The position numbers were made by a program, and so were the translations under genes. 10,000 nucleotides of DNA, taken from contig VSJD01000012.1 in NCBI GenBank assembly GCA_008636095.1, forward strand, positions 1 through 10,000. Reading direction: 5' to 3'. This stretch comes from Kiritimatiellota bacterium. GTDB lineage: Bacteria; Verrucomicrobiota; Kiritimatiellia; JAAZAB01. The notes beneath the pieces are model-generated. The model worked only from the letters and a program-made list of their open reading frames with translations, was not told the DNA's origin and did not search any database. Numbering within the stretch: position 1 is the stretch's first letter; each line of letters begins with the position of its first letter. Below are positions 1 to 6,367 of this stretch, one piece after another.

Positions 1-1051
1 AAAAGTCGGCAAGGTTTGCATCACTTACGGGCTTGATGGCGGCAAGTACGATAATCCGCCATCAACGGAAAACGGTGGCAGGCAGAATCCATGGCTTGGA
101 AATCTTTGCCAGACCATCCAGGCGGCGGTCCGCGCCAATAGCTATGATGGAATCTGGTGGGATCATGAAATAAATGCGGCGACAGTTATTAAACAAAGGC
201 AAACCGATACCTGCGCTTGCCCGCGCTGTCTGCGTGCCTTTCAGGATTTTGCCAAATTGGATCAAGTCCCGTCGCTGGATTCCATTAATAACGGCCCGCT
301 GTACGATCGCTGGGTTGATTTCCGCTGTTGGCAATACCGGCGGGTATGGCGGCTCATCCATGAGGCGGCGAAGGAGGTCAATTCAAATGTTACGTTCGGA
401 ATCTACAGCGGATGGGCAAACGAGGTTGATGTTAACGAAAAACGGGGTTACGGAGTGCAATGGGACAAGAGCGCAAACTTGCTTGATTTTGCCTCTGCCA
501 GGGCATATGCAGCCAATGCATTGTGGGCAAAGCGAATAGACGTGTTTAAGGCCGAGCTGGCCAAGGGAAATGACAAAGCGCATCCTCTCCCGAAGGTGGT
601 TATTGCATACACAATGTACGGCATGTCCCAACGAAACGGGTTGCTTCCGGATATGAAGAACAGCATTGTCCGTCTTATTGCGCAGTATGGCGTTCAAGGA
701 TGGTCGCTTTATGGGATCGAGGTCCTGGACGATCAGTTGGCGCGTCCGATGCGCGAGGCGCACAATATTATAGCGAAATACGAGGATTTTTTCCTTGACG
801 GTGTCAGGGCGGACGACCTGGTGGAAGTCAAAAATTGCAATACAAATTCCGCCCTGTGCGACGACAAAGTCGTGGTTAAAGGTTTGAAGGAGAAAGTGGA
901 TGCCGCCACATGGCGTTTGGGGACAAAGGAAATAACAGTTATTTTCAACAGGGCACCTGAAATTCAGGACGTTGTCGTATCAAAAAAGGATGCCCGGCGC
1001 ACGTTGAACTTAAAAGTTGGCGGATATGATTGCCTGGTGGTGGAATGGTAA
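1..1051 (+). CDS. Glycosidase-like protein, C-terminal part (5' end outside window)
   Basis: The reading frame is open from base 2 to the TAA at 1049-1051, giving 349 residues with no start inside the window that looks real. The visible part resembles the second half of a TIM-barrel glycosidase followed by a beta-rich tail. Residues 49-56 read DGIWWDHE, followed by CACPRC at 71-76 (a C-x-C-x2-C site), FRCWQYRRVW at 107-116, FGIYSG at 132-137, KYEDFFLDG at 259-267 and a strand-like tail ending at the stop. The same blocks occur in the same order in the large minus-strand protein at the right end of the window, so the two are paralogues. By analogy with GH42 and other clan GH-A enzymes, E56 could be the acid/base glutamate and the cysteines a zinc site. 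This is inference, since the nucleophile and the missing N-terminal half cannot be judged. It is probably secreted like its paralogue. Substrate unknown. I am confident of the coding frame and the paralogy, less so of enzymatic function. Confidence 0.8.
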   Translation, partial: KVGKVCITYGLDGGKYDNPPSTENGGRQNPWLGNLCQTIQAAVRANSYDGIWWDHEINAATVIKQRQTDTCACPRCLRAFQDFAKLDQVPSLDSINNGPLYDRWVDFRCWQYRRVWRLIHEAAKEVNSNVTFGIYSGWANEVDVNEKRGYGVQWDKSANLLDFASARAYAANALWAKRIDVFKAELAKGNDKAHPLPKVVIAYTMYGMSQRNGLLPDMKNSIVRLIAQYGVQGWSLYGIEVLDDQLARPMREAHNIIAKYEDFFLDGVRADDLVEVKNCNTNSALCDDKVVVKGLKEKVDAATWRLGTKEITVIFNRAPEIQDVVVSKKDARRTLNLKVGGYDCLVVEW

Positions 1052-1052
1052 A

Positions 1053-1068
1053 GGCATCAGCCGATGCC
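1053..1068. terminator. Hairpin between converging gene ends
   Basis: GGCATC and GATGCC form a perfect 6-bp stem around a 4-base loop (AGCC). It starts one base after the stop of the left-hand gene and lies 14 bases beyond the aroC stop. Read on the minus strand, the stem is followed by TTTACC, a minimal T-tract, so it would serve aroC better than the left gene, which meets a C-rich run instead. It is short for an intrinsic terminator, so the call is tentative. Confidence 0.35.
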
Positions 1069-1082
1069 TAACCCCTACCCCT

Positions 1083-2165
1083 TTATGCCACGGGCGGGAT
1101 GTGGCATAGGGCCGCATCGGCCAGGACCAGCGCGGCCATGGCTTCCACAATCGGCACGGCGCGCGGCAGAACGCAGGGGTCATGCCGCCCCGGGGCCCGG
1201 AGTTTGACCGGACGGCCTTCGTAATCAACGGTTTCCTGTTCCCGCGCGATCGTCGCTGTGGGCTTGAACGCCACCCGAAACACAAGCGGTTCGCCGTTGC
1301 TGATGCCGCCCTGGATACCGCCACTGCGGTTGGTGCGCGTTCCCAAGTGGCCGGCCTTAAGCACAAACACATCGTTTTGTTCCGACCCGCGCCCACGCGC
1401 GCCGGCAAACCCGGCGCCGATCTCAAACCCTTTGGCGGCGGGAATGGACAGCATGGCTCGGGCTAAAAGTGCGCTGAGCTTGTCAAACACCGGCTCACCC
1501 CAGCCGGGCGGCACGTTCCGGCACACACAGGCAATGATACCACCCACTGAATCCCCGTCTTTTTTGGCGGCTTCAATCAACGCCGCCATCTCCCGGGCAG
1601 TCGGCGCATGCGGACAGCGTACGGCGGTGGCATCCACCTGGTCGCGTGTCATAATTTCTCCGGTCAGGTCCGGAGCATCCCGTTCGCCCACGGCGCTGAC
1701 CCAGGCCACAATCTGCATGCCGTATTTCACCGTCAGAAATTTTTCGGCCACGGCGCCGGCAACCACGCGGCCAATGGTTTCACGCGCGCTGGCGCGACCC
1801 CCACCACTCGCGGCCGTCAGACCGTATTTCAGGCGATAGGTTAAATCCGCGTGCGACGGACGGGGGATCGCCTGGATGGCCTGGTAATCCGCGGAACGGC
1901 TGTCGGTATTATCCACCACCAGCGCAATGGGTGAACCCAGCGTCAGGCCCTGGTCCACGCCTGACAGGATGCGGACCTGGTCGCGCTCACCGCGGGAGGT
2001 CGTCAGCGCGCTTTGCCCGGGCCGGCGCCGGTCCAACTGGGGTTGGATATCGGCGGCGCTCAGGGGCAGACGGGACGGACAGCCGTCAACAATGGCGCCC
2101 ACCGCCGAACCATGCGACTCACCAAACGTAGTTACCTGGAATCGTGTGCCGATTGTGTTGGACAT
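1083..2165 (-). CDS. aroC: Chorismate synthase
   Basis: This enzyme converts 5-enolpyruvylshikimate-3-phosphate to chorismate, the last shikimate-pathway step, in the cytoplasm using reduced FMN. The 360-residue length is normal for the family. The signatures are all present and in order: GESHG (15-19), DRRRPGQ (45-51), PRPSHAD (101-107), [11 protein letters not shown] (120-130), GRGSEQND (258-265), [12 protein letters not shown] (280-291) and [18 protein letters not shown] (326-343). Both conserved active-site histidines appear intact (H18 and H105). The family's usual PGHAD reads PSHAD here, a mild change. The ATG at 2165 is preceded by AGAAGGG with a 7-base spacer, a good ribosome binding site. 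The gene stands 248 bases downstream of the GH20 gene on the same strand, with no other aromatic-pathway gene nearby, so it is probably transcribed on its own. Its GC content is visibly higher than that of the genes at the window ends. Confidence 0.97.
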   Translation of the reverse strand: MSNTIGTRFQVTTFGESHGSAVGAIVDGCPSRLPLSAADIQPQLDRRRPGQSALTTSRGERDQVRILSGVDQGLTLGSPIALVVDNTDSRSADYQAIQAIPRPSHADLTYRLKYGLTAASGGGRASARETIGRVVAGAVAEKFLTVKYGMQIVAWVSAVGERDAPDLTGEIMTRDQVDATAVRCPHAPTAREMAALIEAAKKDGDSVGGIIACVCRNVPPGWGEPVFDKLSALLARAMLSIPAAKGFEIGAGFAGARGRGSEQNDVFVLKAGHLGTRTNRSGGIQGGISNGEPLVFRVAFKPTATIAREQETVDYEGRPVKLRAPGRHDPCVLPRAVPIVEAMAALVLADAALCHIPPVA

Positions 2166-2194
2166 GGAAAAGCCCTTCTTGAATTCAAAAATTA

Positions 2195-2290
2195 TTAAAC
2201 TTCCGCCGCGAACACAAATACAAAACGTGCCGTCCAGGTTTCTATGTGGTAAATTGCGCCCTCAAATTGAACATGTAGTTTCCTTGCCAT
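2195..2290 (-). pseudogene. Relic of an IS200-like/REP-associated (Y1) transposase N-terminus
   Basis: On the minus strand an ATG at 2290 opens a 31-codon frame beginning [16 protein letters not shown] and ending at TAA (2195-2197). The start matches the very characteristic N-terminus of Y1 (PF01797-type) REP-associated tyrosine transposases, which usually begin like MAR-L-R-x-x-x-x-G-A-x-Y-H-V followed by an N/S-R-G turn. The match stops after the first beta strand. The rest of the frame (ETWTARFVF and onward) is unlike the family, and the HUH motif and catalytic tyrosine are absent. I therefore read it as a decayed or truncated insertion. It could also be a very short expressed leader peptide, since it ends only 29 bases before the aroC start, or a chance match. 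No convincing Shine-Dalgarno precedes its ATG. Confidence 0.5.
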
Positions 2291-2413
2291 ATGCCCGGCA
2301 GAATGGGGCGGGATACGGATCAAACGCAAGCTAAATATTAATCCATCAACGGTTGACCCGAACGCTGGGATTCGGAGCGCATGAGCCGTCGCCAGACCCC
2401 ATGCAGTCCCGCC

Positions 2414-4123
2414 TTAGCCCATCGGACATAAATCCGATTTTAATGCGCGCTGCAACAGCATAAGAAAGCGATCGTATTCTGCCAGAACGAACGTGTTCAT
2501 CAGGTGGTTCTTCGTTTGCTCCCGCCGGATCAGGCGGCGCAATTGGGCACACAAGGCCAGGCGCCGGTCACGCGGGATCGCTTTGAGCAAGACCGGTTTG
2601 TACGCCACCTGCTTATTGCTATATAAAGCCATCATTCCGAGTGTCGGAAACAGGCGATTCAGGCCCGCCGGCGTGCGCGGTCCGAAAATGTGCCGGGCCA
2701 GGCCTTCGGCAAATGCATCGGGATCGTCGATCGGAGCCTGATTCCACACCCGGTCGGCAAACATCGGCAGCGCCGAGGGCAACGAACGGAGATAGTTGTC
2801 CTTTGCGCCATCACTCCAGGCGCAACATTCGCCACCGAGTATGCGCGCCTGATAGCGGGCGGGGACGGCCGGCGAGGAAAGCGGATTCCATTTGACCAGC
2901 CGCTGTTCTTCGATATATCCATCCAGATAGGTTTCCGGGTAGTACGAATTAATCGCCTGGAAGCCGTCCTGCAGAAACTTGGTCAATGTGCATCCCTTGA
3001 ATGGTCCGTGGCCCACCGCGGCGATGCGCCAGAACTGTTGAAGGATGTCATGCGGCACCGAATGCGGATGTGCAATGTCAATCGAGTCGTTCCACATGAT
3101 CAGGCGCTTCCCATACCGGGCGGCCATGTCCCGCATACGCCGCATAAAGTAGTAGAACAACTGCCGGGAATTGGTCAGGTGCTCCCGTGCCATCCGTCGC
3201 CGGCATGCCGGGCATTCGCGCCACGATGCATGGACCCGCTCGATCATGTCGAGGAACTCGAGCTCGTCCGTGCCAAGATGCAGGAAACGGCCCGGGAACA
3301 ACGCCGCGACTTCACCGATCAGCCGGTCCAGGAACCGATAAGTGGTCTCCGCGCCGATACAGATCGTCCATGAACTGGCTGGCTCAGATTTGGTCTGGCA
3401 CTTGAGTTCCGGGTATTGTTGCACCAGGAACGTGGCGTGCCCCGGCAAATCGATTTCCGGTACGAGCTCGACATATCGCTCGGACGCATACTGATTGATG
3501 CGGTTCAAGTCGGCCTTGCTGTACACGCCATGCGGCGGGTCGCACAGCGCGTTCAGTTTCGGGAAGACAACCGACGGCAGGGTAAACGATTCCGCATCGG
3601 AAAAATGCACATGGAACTGATTGTACTTGTTGCGCGAAAGATAATCGATATACCACCGCATGCGTTCCGGCGTGATGAAACAGCGCGCCGGATCGGCCAT
3701 GAACCCGCGATACGAAAAGTCCGGCCAATCACGCACGGCACCACAGGGAATCGACACCCGCGCTCCCTCCACGCGCGTCATCCCGATCAGGGACTGAACG
3801 GCATACCACAGTCCGCGCTCCGTCACGGCACTCAAGGTCGCCAGCGACGGGGTGACTTGGATGACATACCCCTCCGCCTGGCAGGGGATTCCCGGCAATC
3901 GTTTGACGCGCTGCAGGCAAACGCCATGCAATGCGCTCTGGCCCTGGTGAAGCCGCAGACCGGTGGCGGCTCCGAAGGCTTCACGCACCCGGGTCGTCAA
4001 TGATCGGTCCACGTCGTGCGACCCGATCGAGGAGTTCCGATCCAGCACACACCATTGCCTGGTCCCTTCGATTCGCTTGGGACGCGGGATAACCATTTCC
4101 GACCTACAACGGGTTCGCGTCAT
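2414..4123 (-). CDS. GH20 beta-N-acetylhexosaminidase-like protein, no signal peptide
   Basis: GH20 enzymes remove terminal N-acetylglucosamine or N-acetylgalactosamine by substrate-assisted catalysis, in which an Asp-Glu pair acts with the substrate's acetamido group. The 569-residue protein has a GH20b-like N-terminal domain (about 10-125, opening VIPRPKRIEG) and a barrel from about 133 to 480. Landmarks are YRGFMADPAR (138-147), NQFHVHFSD (168-176), VPEIDLPGH (221-229), the catalytic HLGTDE (282-287, D286-E287), MWND (343-346), NSYYPETYLD (392-401) and GGECCAWSD (430-438). A basic tail of about 80 residues follows. CPAC at 304-307 is an extra cysteine pair just after the catalytic site. 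There is no hydrophobic signal or lipobox, so it is probably cytoplasmic and acts on imported amino-sugar oligomers or recycled wall fragments. Two in-frame ATGs are possible. The upstream one (4123) is used here, and the second (4096, residue 10) starts closer to where family members begin. Confidence 0.88.
   Translation of the reverse strand: MTRTRCRSEMVIPRPKRIEGTRQWCVLDRNSSIGSHDVDRSLTTRVREAFGAATGLRLHQGQSALHGVCLQRVKRLPGIPCQAEGYVIQVTPSLATLSAVTERGLWYAVQSLIGMTRVEGARVSIPCGAVRDWPDFSYRGFMADPARCFITPERMRWYIDYLSRNKYNQFHVHFSDAESFTLPSVVFPKLNALCDPPHGVYSKADLNRINQYASERYVELVPEIDLPGHATFLVQQYPELKCQTKSEPASSWTICIGAETTYRFLDRLIGEVAALFPGRFLHLGTDELEFLDMIERVHASWRECPACRRRMAREHLTNSRQLFYYFMRRMRDMAARYGKRLIMWNDSIDIAHPHSVPHDILQQFWRIAAVGHGPFKGCTLTKFLQDGFQAINSYYPETYLDGYIEEQRLVKWNPLSSPAVPARYQARILGGECCAWSDGAKDNYLRSLPSALPMFADRVWNQAPIDDPDAFAEGLARHIFGPRTPAGLNRLFPTLGMMALYSNKQVAYKPVLLKAIPRDRRLALCAQLRRLIRREQTKNHLMNTFVLAEYDRFLMLLQRALKSDLCPMG
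4102..4105 (-). promoter_or_regulatory. Ribosome binding site for the alternative GH20 start at 4096
   Basis: On the minus strand AGGT lies 5 bases before the ATG at 4096. Starting there would drop the first nine residues (MTRTRCRSE) and give a protein beginning MVIPRPKRIEG, which is closer to the usual start of GH20b domains. The two sites cannot be ranked from sequence alone. Confidence 0.35.
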
Positions 4124-4131
4124 GTTCTATG

Positions 4132-4136
4132 CACCT
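4132..4136 (-). promoter_or_regulatory. Ribosome binding site for the upstream GH20 start at 4123
   Basis: On the minus strand AGGTG lies 8 bases before the ATG at 4123, a normal spacing. It supports the longer form of the GH20 protein, although a second ATG nine codons in also has its own AGGT. Confidence 0.4.
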
Positions 4137-4339
4137 GGTTGCACACAAATTGACAATAAATCGCTTTTCGGGTCGTACGAACAGACGCCCATGGAGCCCG
4201 GCCAGAAGAAGCAATTCCATTACGGATATGGTGCTAAAACGAGACCGAGAAGTCAATCGCGATGTTGGACTGTAAAGGTTTATATGGCCAGACCAATGAC
4301 AGCGTGCTATATTATAAAACAAGTCCGCGAGCAATATAT

Positions 4340-4343
4340 GGAG
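4340..4343 (+). promoter_or_regulatory. Ribosome binding site deciding the start of the six-helix membrane protein
   Basis: GGAG sits 5 bases before the ATG at 4349. An in-frame ATG also exists at 4262, but it lies upstream of the best -10 candidate, has no comparable site and would add 29 residues of non-membrane sequence. The 4349 start is therefore preferred. Confidence 0.6.
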
Positions 4344-4348
4344 TCGGA

Positions 4349-5119
4349 ATGGATTACACCCAAGTTCCATCAGACGCAAATAATGACGTGCGGTTAAACG
4401 CCAACGCAATAACACCGGCACAGATCCTATGCCTGGCCAAGGGATTTTCACGTATTTTCTGGGGTGTGTTTCTCATGGTCGGCCTGTTTCTGAGCCAGGC
4501 AGGACTGGAGGTCTTTCATGGCATTCGTATCCCCGCCTACGTGTTGGGTGCGGGACTCATTGGCTGGGGATTGTGGCTATTGCAGTCGGCCGGCCCCGCC
4601 AGACGGAGCTGGCAAAGGCGTACCCGAATGGCCCTGGGGCTGACGTTCCTGGTTATATATTTTGCCCCGTTTATCGCCTGGTGGCAAGCCATGCCCTATG
4701 AGAATTTGTTTCTGGTCAATGTCCTTGGCCTGCTCCTGACCGGCATGGGAATCCTCTTGCTGGTCAATCTGCTGGCCGCCGAAACGTTCGGCCTGTTTGA
4801 GGAACGGGGCGGCCGGGTTGAGGCCCAGGTCTTTGCGTTTGGCGTTGTTATCCTGATGATCGCACCTTTTCTGATTGGTCTGCTGTTTGCGCTGGTGGCG
4901 TCCATGCGCTATAATGTTTCGTTTGCCGAGGAAATCTGGCTGACGATCAACCGTGTACCCATTTGGCTTTATGTGGCAACCACCTTGCCGTGTTCCCTGA
5001 CCATGGTGGCTTCGTGGAAAGCCAAGTCATTCTGCTATCAGCATCTGTGGAACAGCGGGGCTAAAGCGGACACCGGACGACAGACGACGGATGACAGACA
5101 GGACGTGACACCAAACTAG
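4349..5119 (+). CDS. Unrecognised membrane protein with six predicted helices
   Basis: The 256-residue product matches no family I can name. It has a polar N-terminus of about 33 residues and then six hydrophobic segments at roughly 36-51, 61-79, 95-112, 118-143, 160-184 and 202-221. A basic loop lies at 84-93 (PARRSWQRRTR) and an acidic and basic loop at 149-158 (LFEERGGRVE). The last 20 residues are polar and rich in D, T, Q and R. They are encoded by a repetitive GAC/GGA-rich stretch, so this tail may be an accidental extension rather than a folded part. The permease gene begins 25 bases downstream on the same strand, so the two are probably co-transcribed, and this protein could be a partner subunit in an ABC-2-type complex. 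That is context only. No catalytic motif, signal peptide or ATP-binding motif is visible. Confidence 0.8.
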   Translation: MDYTQVPSDANNDVRLNANAITPAQILCLAKGFSRIFWGVFLMVGLFLSQAGLEVFHGIRIPAYVLGAGLIGWGLWLLQSAGPARRSWQRRTRMALGLTFLVIYFAPFIAWWQAMPYENLFLVNVLGLLLTGMGILLLVNLLAAETFGLFEERGGRVEAQVFAFGVVILMIAPFLIGLLFALVASMRYNVSFAEEIWLTINRVPIWLYVATTLPCSLTMVASWKAKSFCYQHLWNSGAKADTGRQTTDDRQDVTPN

Positions 5120-5144
5120 AGAAGAAGGACGGACGGCAGAAGAC
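5075..5144 (+). repeat. GAC/GGAC-rich low-complexity stretch across a gene junction
   Basis: Near-repeats of GACGACA, GACGACGG, GATGACA and GACAGGACG run from 5075 to about 5110. After the stop codon at 5117-5119 a similar patch (GGACGGACGGCAG) fills the spacer up to the permease start. The motif disregards the gene boundary, which suggests a DNA-level expansion or short dispersed repeat rather than selection on protein sequence. It also leaves the permease start without a well-spaced ribosome site: AAGGA at 5125-5129 is 15 bases from the ATG. Confidence 0.5.
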
Positions 5145-6110
5145 ATGCGAACCATTCTCCTCCAGGCATGGACGCTTGCGACGAATACAGTGCTGGACAT
5201 TATCCGGCAACCGGTGATCTTGCTGTTGACCACTACCTGTGTTGTCCTGATCGGGCTATTGCCCTCGACAGCGGTATTTGCCTTCGGGGAAGAGGCGCGG
5301 CTGGTTCGCGATGGGGCCCTGGCACTGCATCTGGTCTTTGGCCTGCTGGTGGCCGGCGCCGCGGCCGCGGCCACGATTTACACCGAAATCAAGCGGGGCA
5401 CCGCCGCCACGGTCCTGTGCAAACCGGTTTCCCGCAGTCTGTATTTTCTATCCACCTACATAGGTGTGCTGATGGTCCTCCTGCTGTTCTGCGCCACCGC
5501 CCTGCTATCCGGGTTGCTGAGCGTGCGCATGGTCCTGCCGGGCATGCAAACAGACGGGCGGATCGGGGCATTATTCCTGGCGGCCGTGCTTGTCGCCTTC
5601 GGCTACGCGGCGACATCCAATTTTATGTTCCGGCGCCAGTTCGTCTCACAAGCGTTTATCGGACTGTTGCCGTGCCTGGCGGCGGCGTTCGTCACGGCGG
5701 CCTGGCTTGCCCCCAACGGTCACGTGATTCGATTCGGCAGTCTGATGGCGTGGCAGATGGTTCCGGCCGGCATCCTGGTCAGCCTGGCCGTCATGGTCCT
5801 GGCGGCACTGGCGGTCAGCCTCTCCACACGGCTACCGCCGGTCCTGAGCACATCGGCCTGCGCGGCTCTATTTTTTCTGGGCTTGGTGTCGGATTATTTG
5901 TTTCGCACTGCCGCCGCGACATCCTGGTGGGCCGGTTTGAGCTACCGGTTATTGCCTAACTGGCAGGATTTCTGGATCGTGGATGCGCTTTCCGGCAGTG
6001 GCAATATCCTGTGGGGCTACGTGGTCGCAACCGCCGGCTATGCGGGGCTATATACCGTCGCGGTGCTTAGTTTGGGTTTGTTGTCGTTCCGCCGCGTGGA
6101 AATATTGTGA
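5145..6110 (+). CDS. ABC-2-type transporter permease
   Basis: This is an integral membrane subunit of an ABC transporter of the broad ABC-2/NosY-like permease group, 321 residues. Hydrophobic segments lie at about 22-45, 59-78, 101-122, 141-158, 169-188, 203-226, 233-252 and 288-313. The family hallmark is the cytoplasmic stretch after the second helix. Here it reads EIKRGTAATVLCKPVSRSLY (81-100), matching the usual E-x-x-x-G-T-x-x-x-L-L-x-K-P-V-x-R pattern that contacts the ATPase. The C-terminus ends FRRVEIL, also typical. No Walker A/B ATPase gene is in the window, so the energising subunit must be encoded elsewhere or was lost. The preceding six-helix protein gene is 25 bases upstream and probably in the same operon. 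Cargo unknown. No well-placed Shine-Dalgarno precedes the ATG at 5145, so translation may depend partly on coupling. Confidence 0.8.
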   Translation: MRTILLQAWTLATNTVLDIIRQPVILLLTTTCVVLIGLLPSTAVFAFGEEARLVRDGALALHLVFGLLVAGAAAAATIYTEIKRGTAATVLCKPVSRSLYFLSTYIGVLMVLLLFCATALLSGLLSVRMVLPGMQTDGRIGALFLAAVLVAFGYAATSNFMFRRQFVSQAFIGLLPCLAAAFVTAAWLAPNGHVIRFGSLMAWQMVPAGILVSLAVMVLAALAVSLSTRLPPVLSTSACAALFFLGLVSDYLFRTAAATSWWAGLSYRLLPNWQDFWIVDALSGSGNILWGYVVATAGYAGLYTVAVLSLGLLSFRRVEIL

Positions 6111-6124
6111 ATCGAGGTAACACT

Positions 6125-6136
6125 CAGTGTTCAGTG
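6125..6136 (+). repeat. CAGTGTTCAGTG motif, pairs with an inverse copy at 6342-6351
   Basis: CAGTGTTCAGTG is itself two overlapping CAGTG units around GTT. Its last ten bases are the exact reverse complement of CACTGAACAC at 6342-6351, near the other end of the same intergenic region. The pair brackets most of the 257-base non-coding patch. It may be a remnant of a dispersed intergenic repeat. Confidence 0.35.
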
Positions 6137-6183
6137 GAGCATGACCGATGAACCAGACCGCCTGCAATCCGTTGGCTGACGGA

Positions 6184-6232
6184 CGTAGCATTGCCTGCCT
6201 GCAGTCGCTACGCGCCAGCGTTGCAGGCAGGC
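6184..6232 (+). repeat. Strong inverted repeat with possible pseudoknot
   Basis: GCCTGCCTGCA (6193-6203) and TGCAGGCAGGC (6222-6232) form a perfect 11-bp stem. Inside it CGCT (6206-6209) can pair with AGCG (6217-6220) around a 7-base loop. In addition CGTAGC (6184-6189) is the exact complement of GCTACG (6207-6212), which crosses the main stem and would make an H-type pseudoknot or a competing hairpin. No T-run follows on either strand, so it is a poor intrinsic terminator for the permease gene. It may be a REP-like dispersed repeat or an RNA structure. Confidence 0.6.
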
Positions 6233-6256
6233 GGGCAGGGAGGTAACCGGCAAGAC

Positions 6257-6286
6257 TTGTATTATTTCTGATTTTTGATTTATGAT
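6257..6286 (+). promoter_or_regulatory. Candidate sigma-70-type promoter for the radical SAM gene
   Basis: TTGTAT (6257-6262) and TATGAT (6281-6286) are separated by 18 bases in an AT-rich island within otherwise GC-rich DNA. TATGAT differs from the -10 consensus at one base. The -35 is weaker. Transcription would begin near 6293, leaving a leader of about 75 bases before the ATG at 6368. Confidence 0.35.
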
Positions 6287-6341
6287 TAAAAAACAGTCGC
6301 TTGAACGGAACCCGCCGAGTATGGCGAGCCGAACACCAGAA

Positions 6342-6351
6342 CACTGAACAC
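6342..6351 (-). repeat. Inverse copy of the GTGTTCAGTG motif
   Basis: CACTGAACAC here is the exact reverse complement of GTGTTCAGTG at 6127-6136. It lies 16 bases before the radical SAM start, inside the predicted leader. If both copies are transcribed together they could close a long-range stem around the intergenic region. Confidence 0.35.
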
Positions 6352-6367
6352 CTTGTGAGCAGTTCTC

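Larger units (their letters stand above)
4124..4348. promoter_or_regulatory. Divergent intergenic region with candidate promoter for the membrane-protein genes
   Basis: This 225-base gap separates the minus-strand GH20 gene from the plus-strand membrane-protein gene, so it must hold both promoters. The only attractive -10 is an AT-rich TATATTATAAAA at 4308-4319, reading towards the + strand gene about 35 bases before its start. No good -35 lies at the right distance, only a TTTATA around 4279-4284. On the minus strand a TTGACT around 4250 has no clear -10 partner. I see no operator dyad or riboswitch. Confidence 0.3.

Noticed and set aside
383..763. Minus-strand frame of about 126 codons opposite the left glycosidase-like gene
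   Set aside because: The plus strand here carries motifs shared with the right-hand paralogue. The antisense product is cysteine-rich without pattern and has no sensible ribosome site.
1258..1839. Long open plus-strand frame opposite aroC, and other antisense frames over aroC and GH20
   Set aside because: They lie entirely inside well-supported genes, have low-complexity proline, alanine and arginine composition with no recognisable motif, and are expected from high-GC coding DNA.
2346..2375. Small dyads (TCAAC/GTTGA and CCGAA/TTCGG) downstream of the GH20 gene as a terminator
   Set aside because: Stems are only 5 bp, with no T-tract on the minus strand, so they do not support a terminator call.
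4124..4260. TTGACT and TTGTCA as -35 boxes for the GH20 gene
   Set aside because: Neither has a reasonable -10 at 16-18 bases, and the second would place the transcript start almost on the ATG.
4262..4348. 29-codon N-terminal extension of the six-helix membrane protein from an upstream ATG
   Set aside because: The ATG at 4262 has no good ribosome site, lies before the best -10 candidate, and the ATG at 4349 has a GGAG at ideal spacing.
6114..6247. 8-base direct repeats GAGGTAAC at 6114-6121 and 6240-6247 as possible target-site duplication
   Set aside because: An 8-base match within about 250 bases is expected by chance roughly half the time, and no element with matching termini lies exactly between them.
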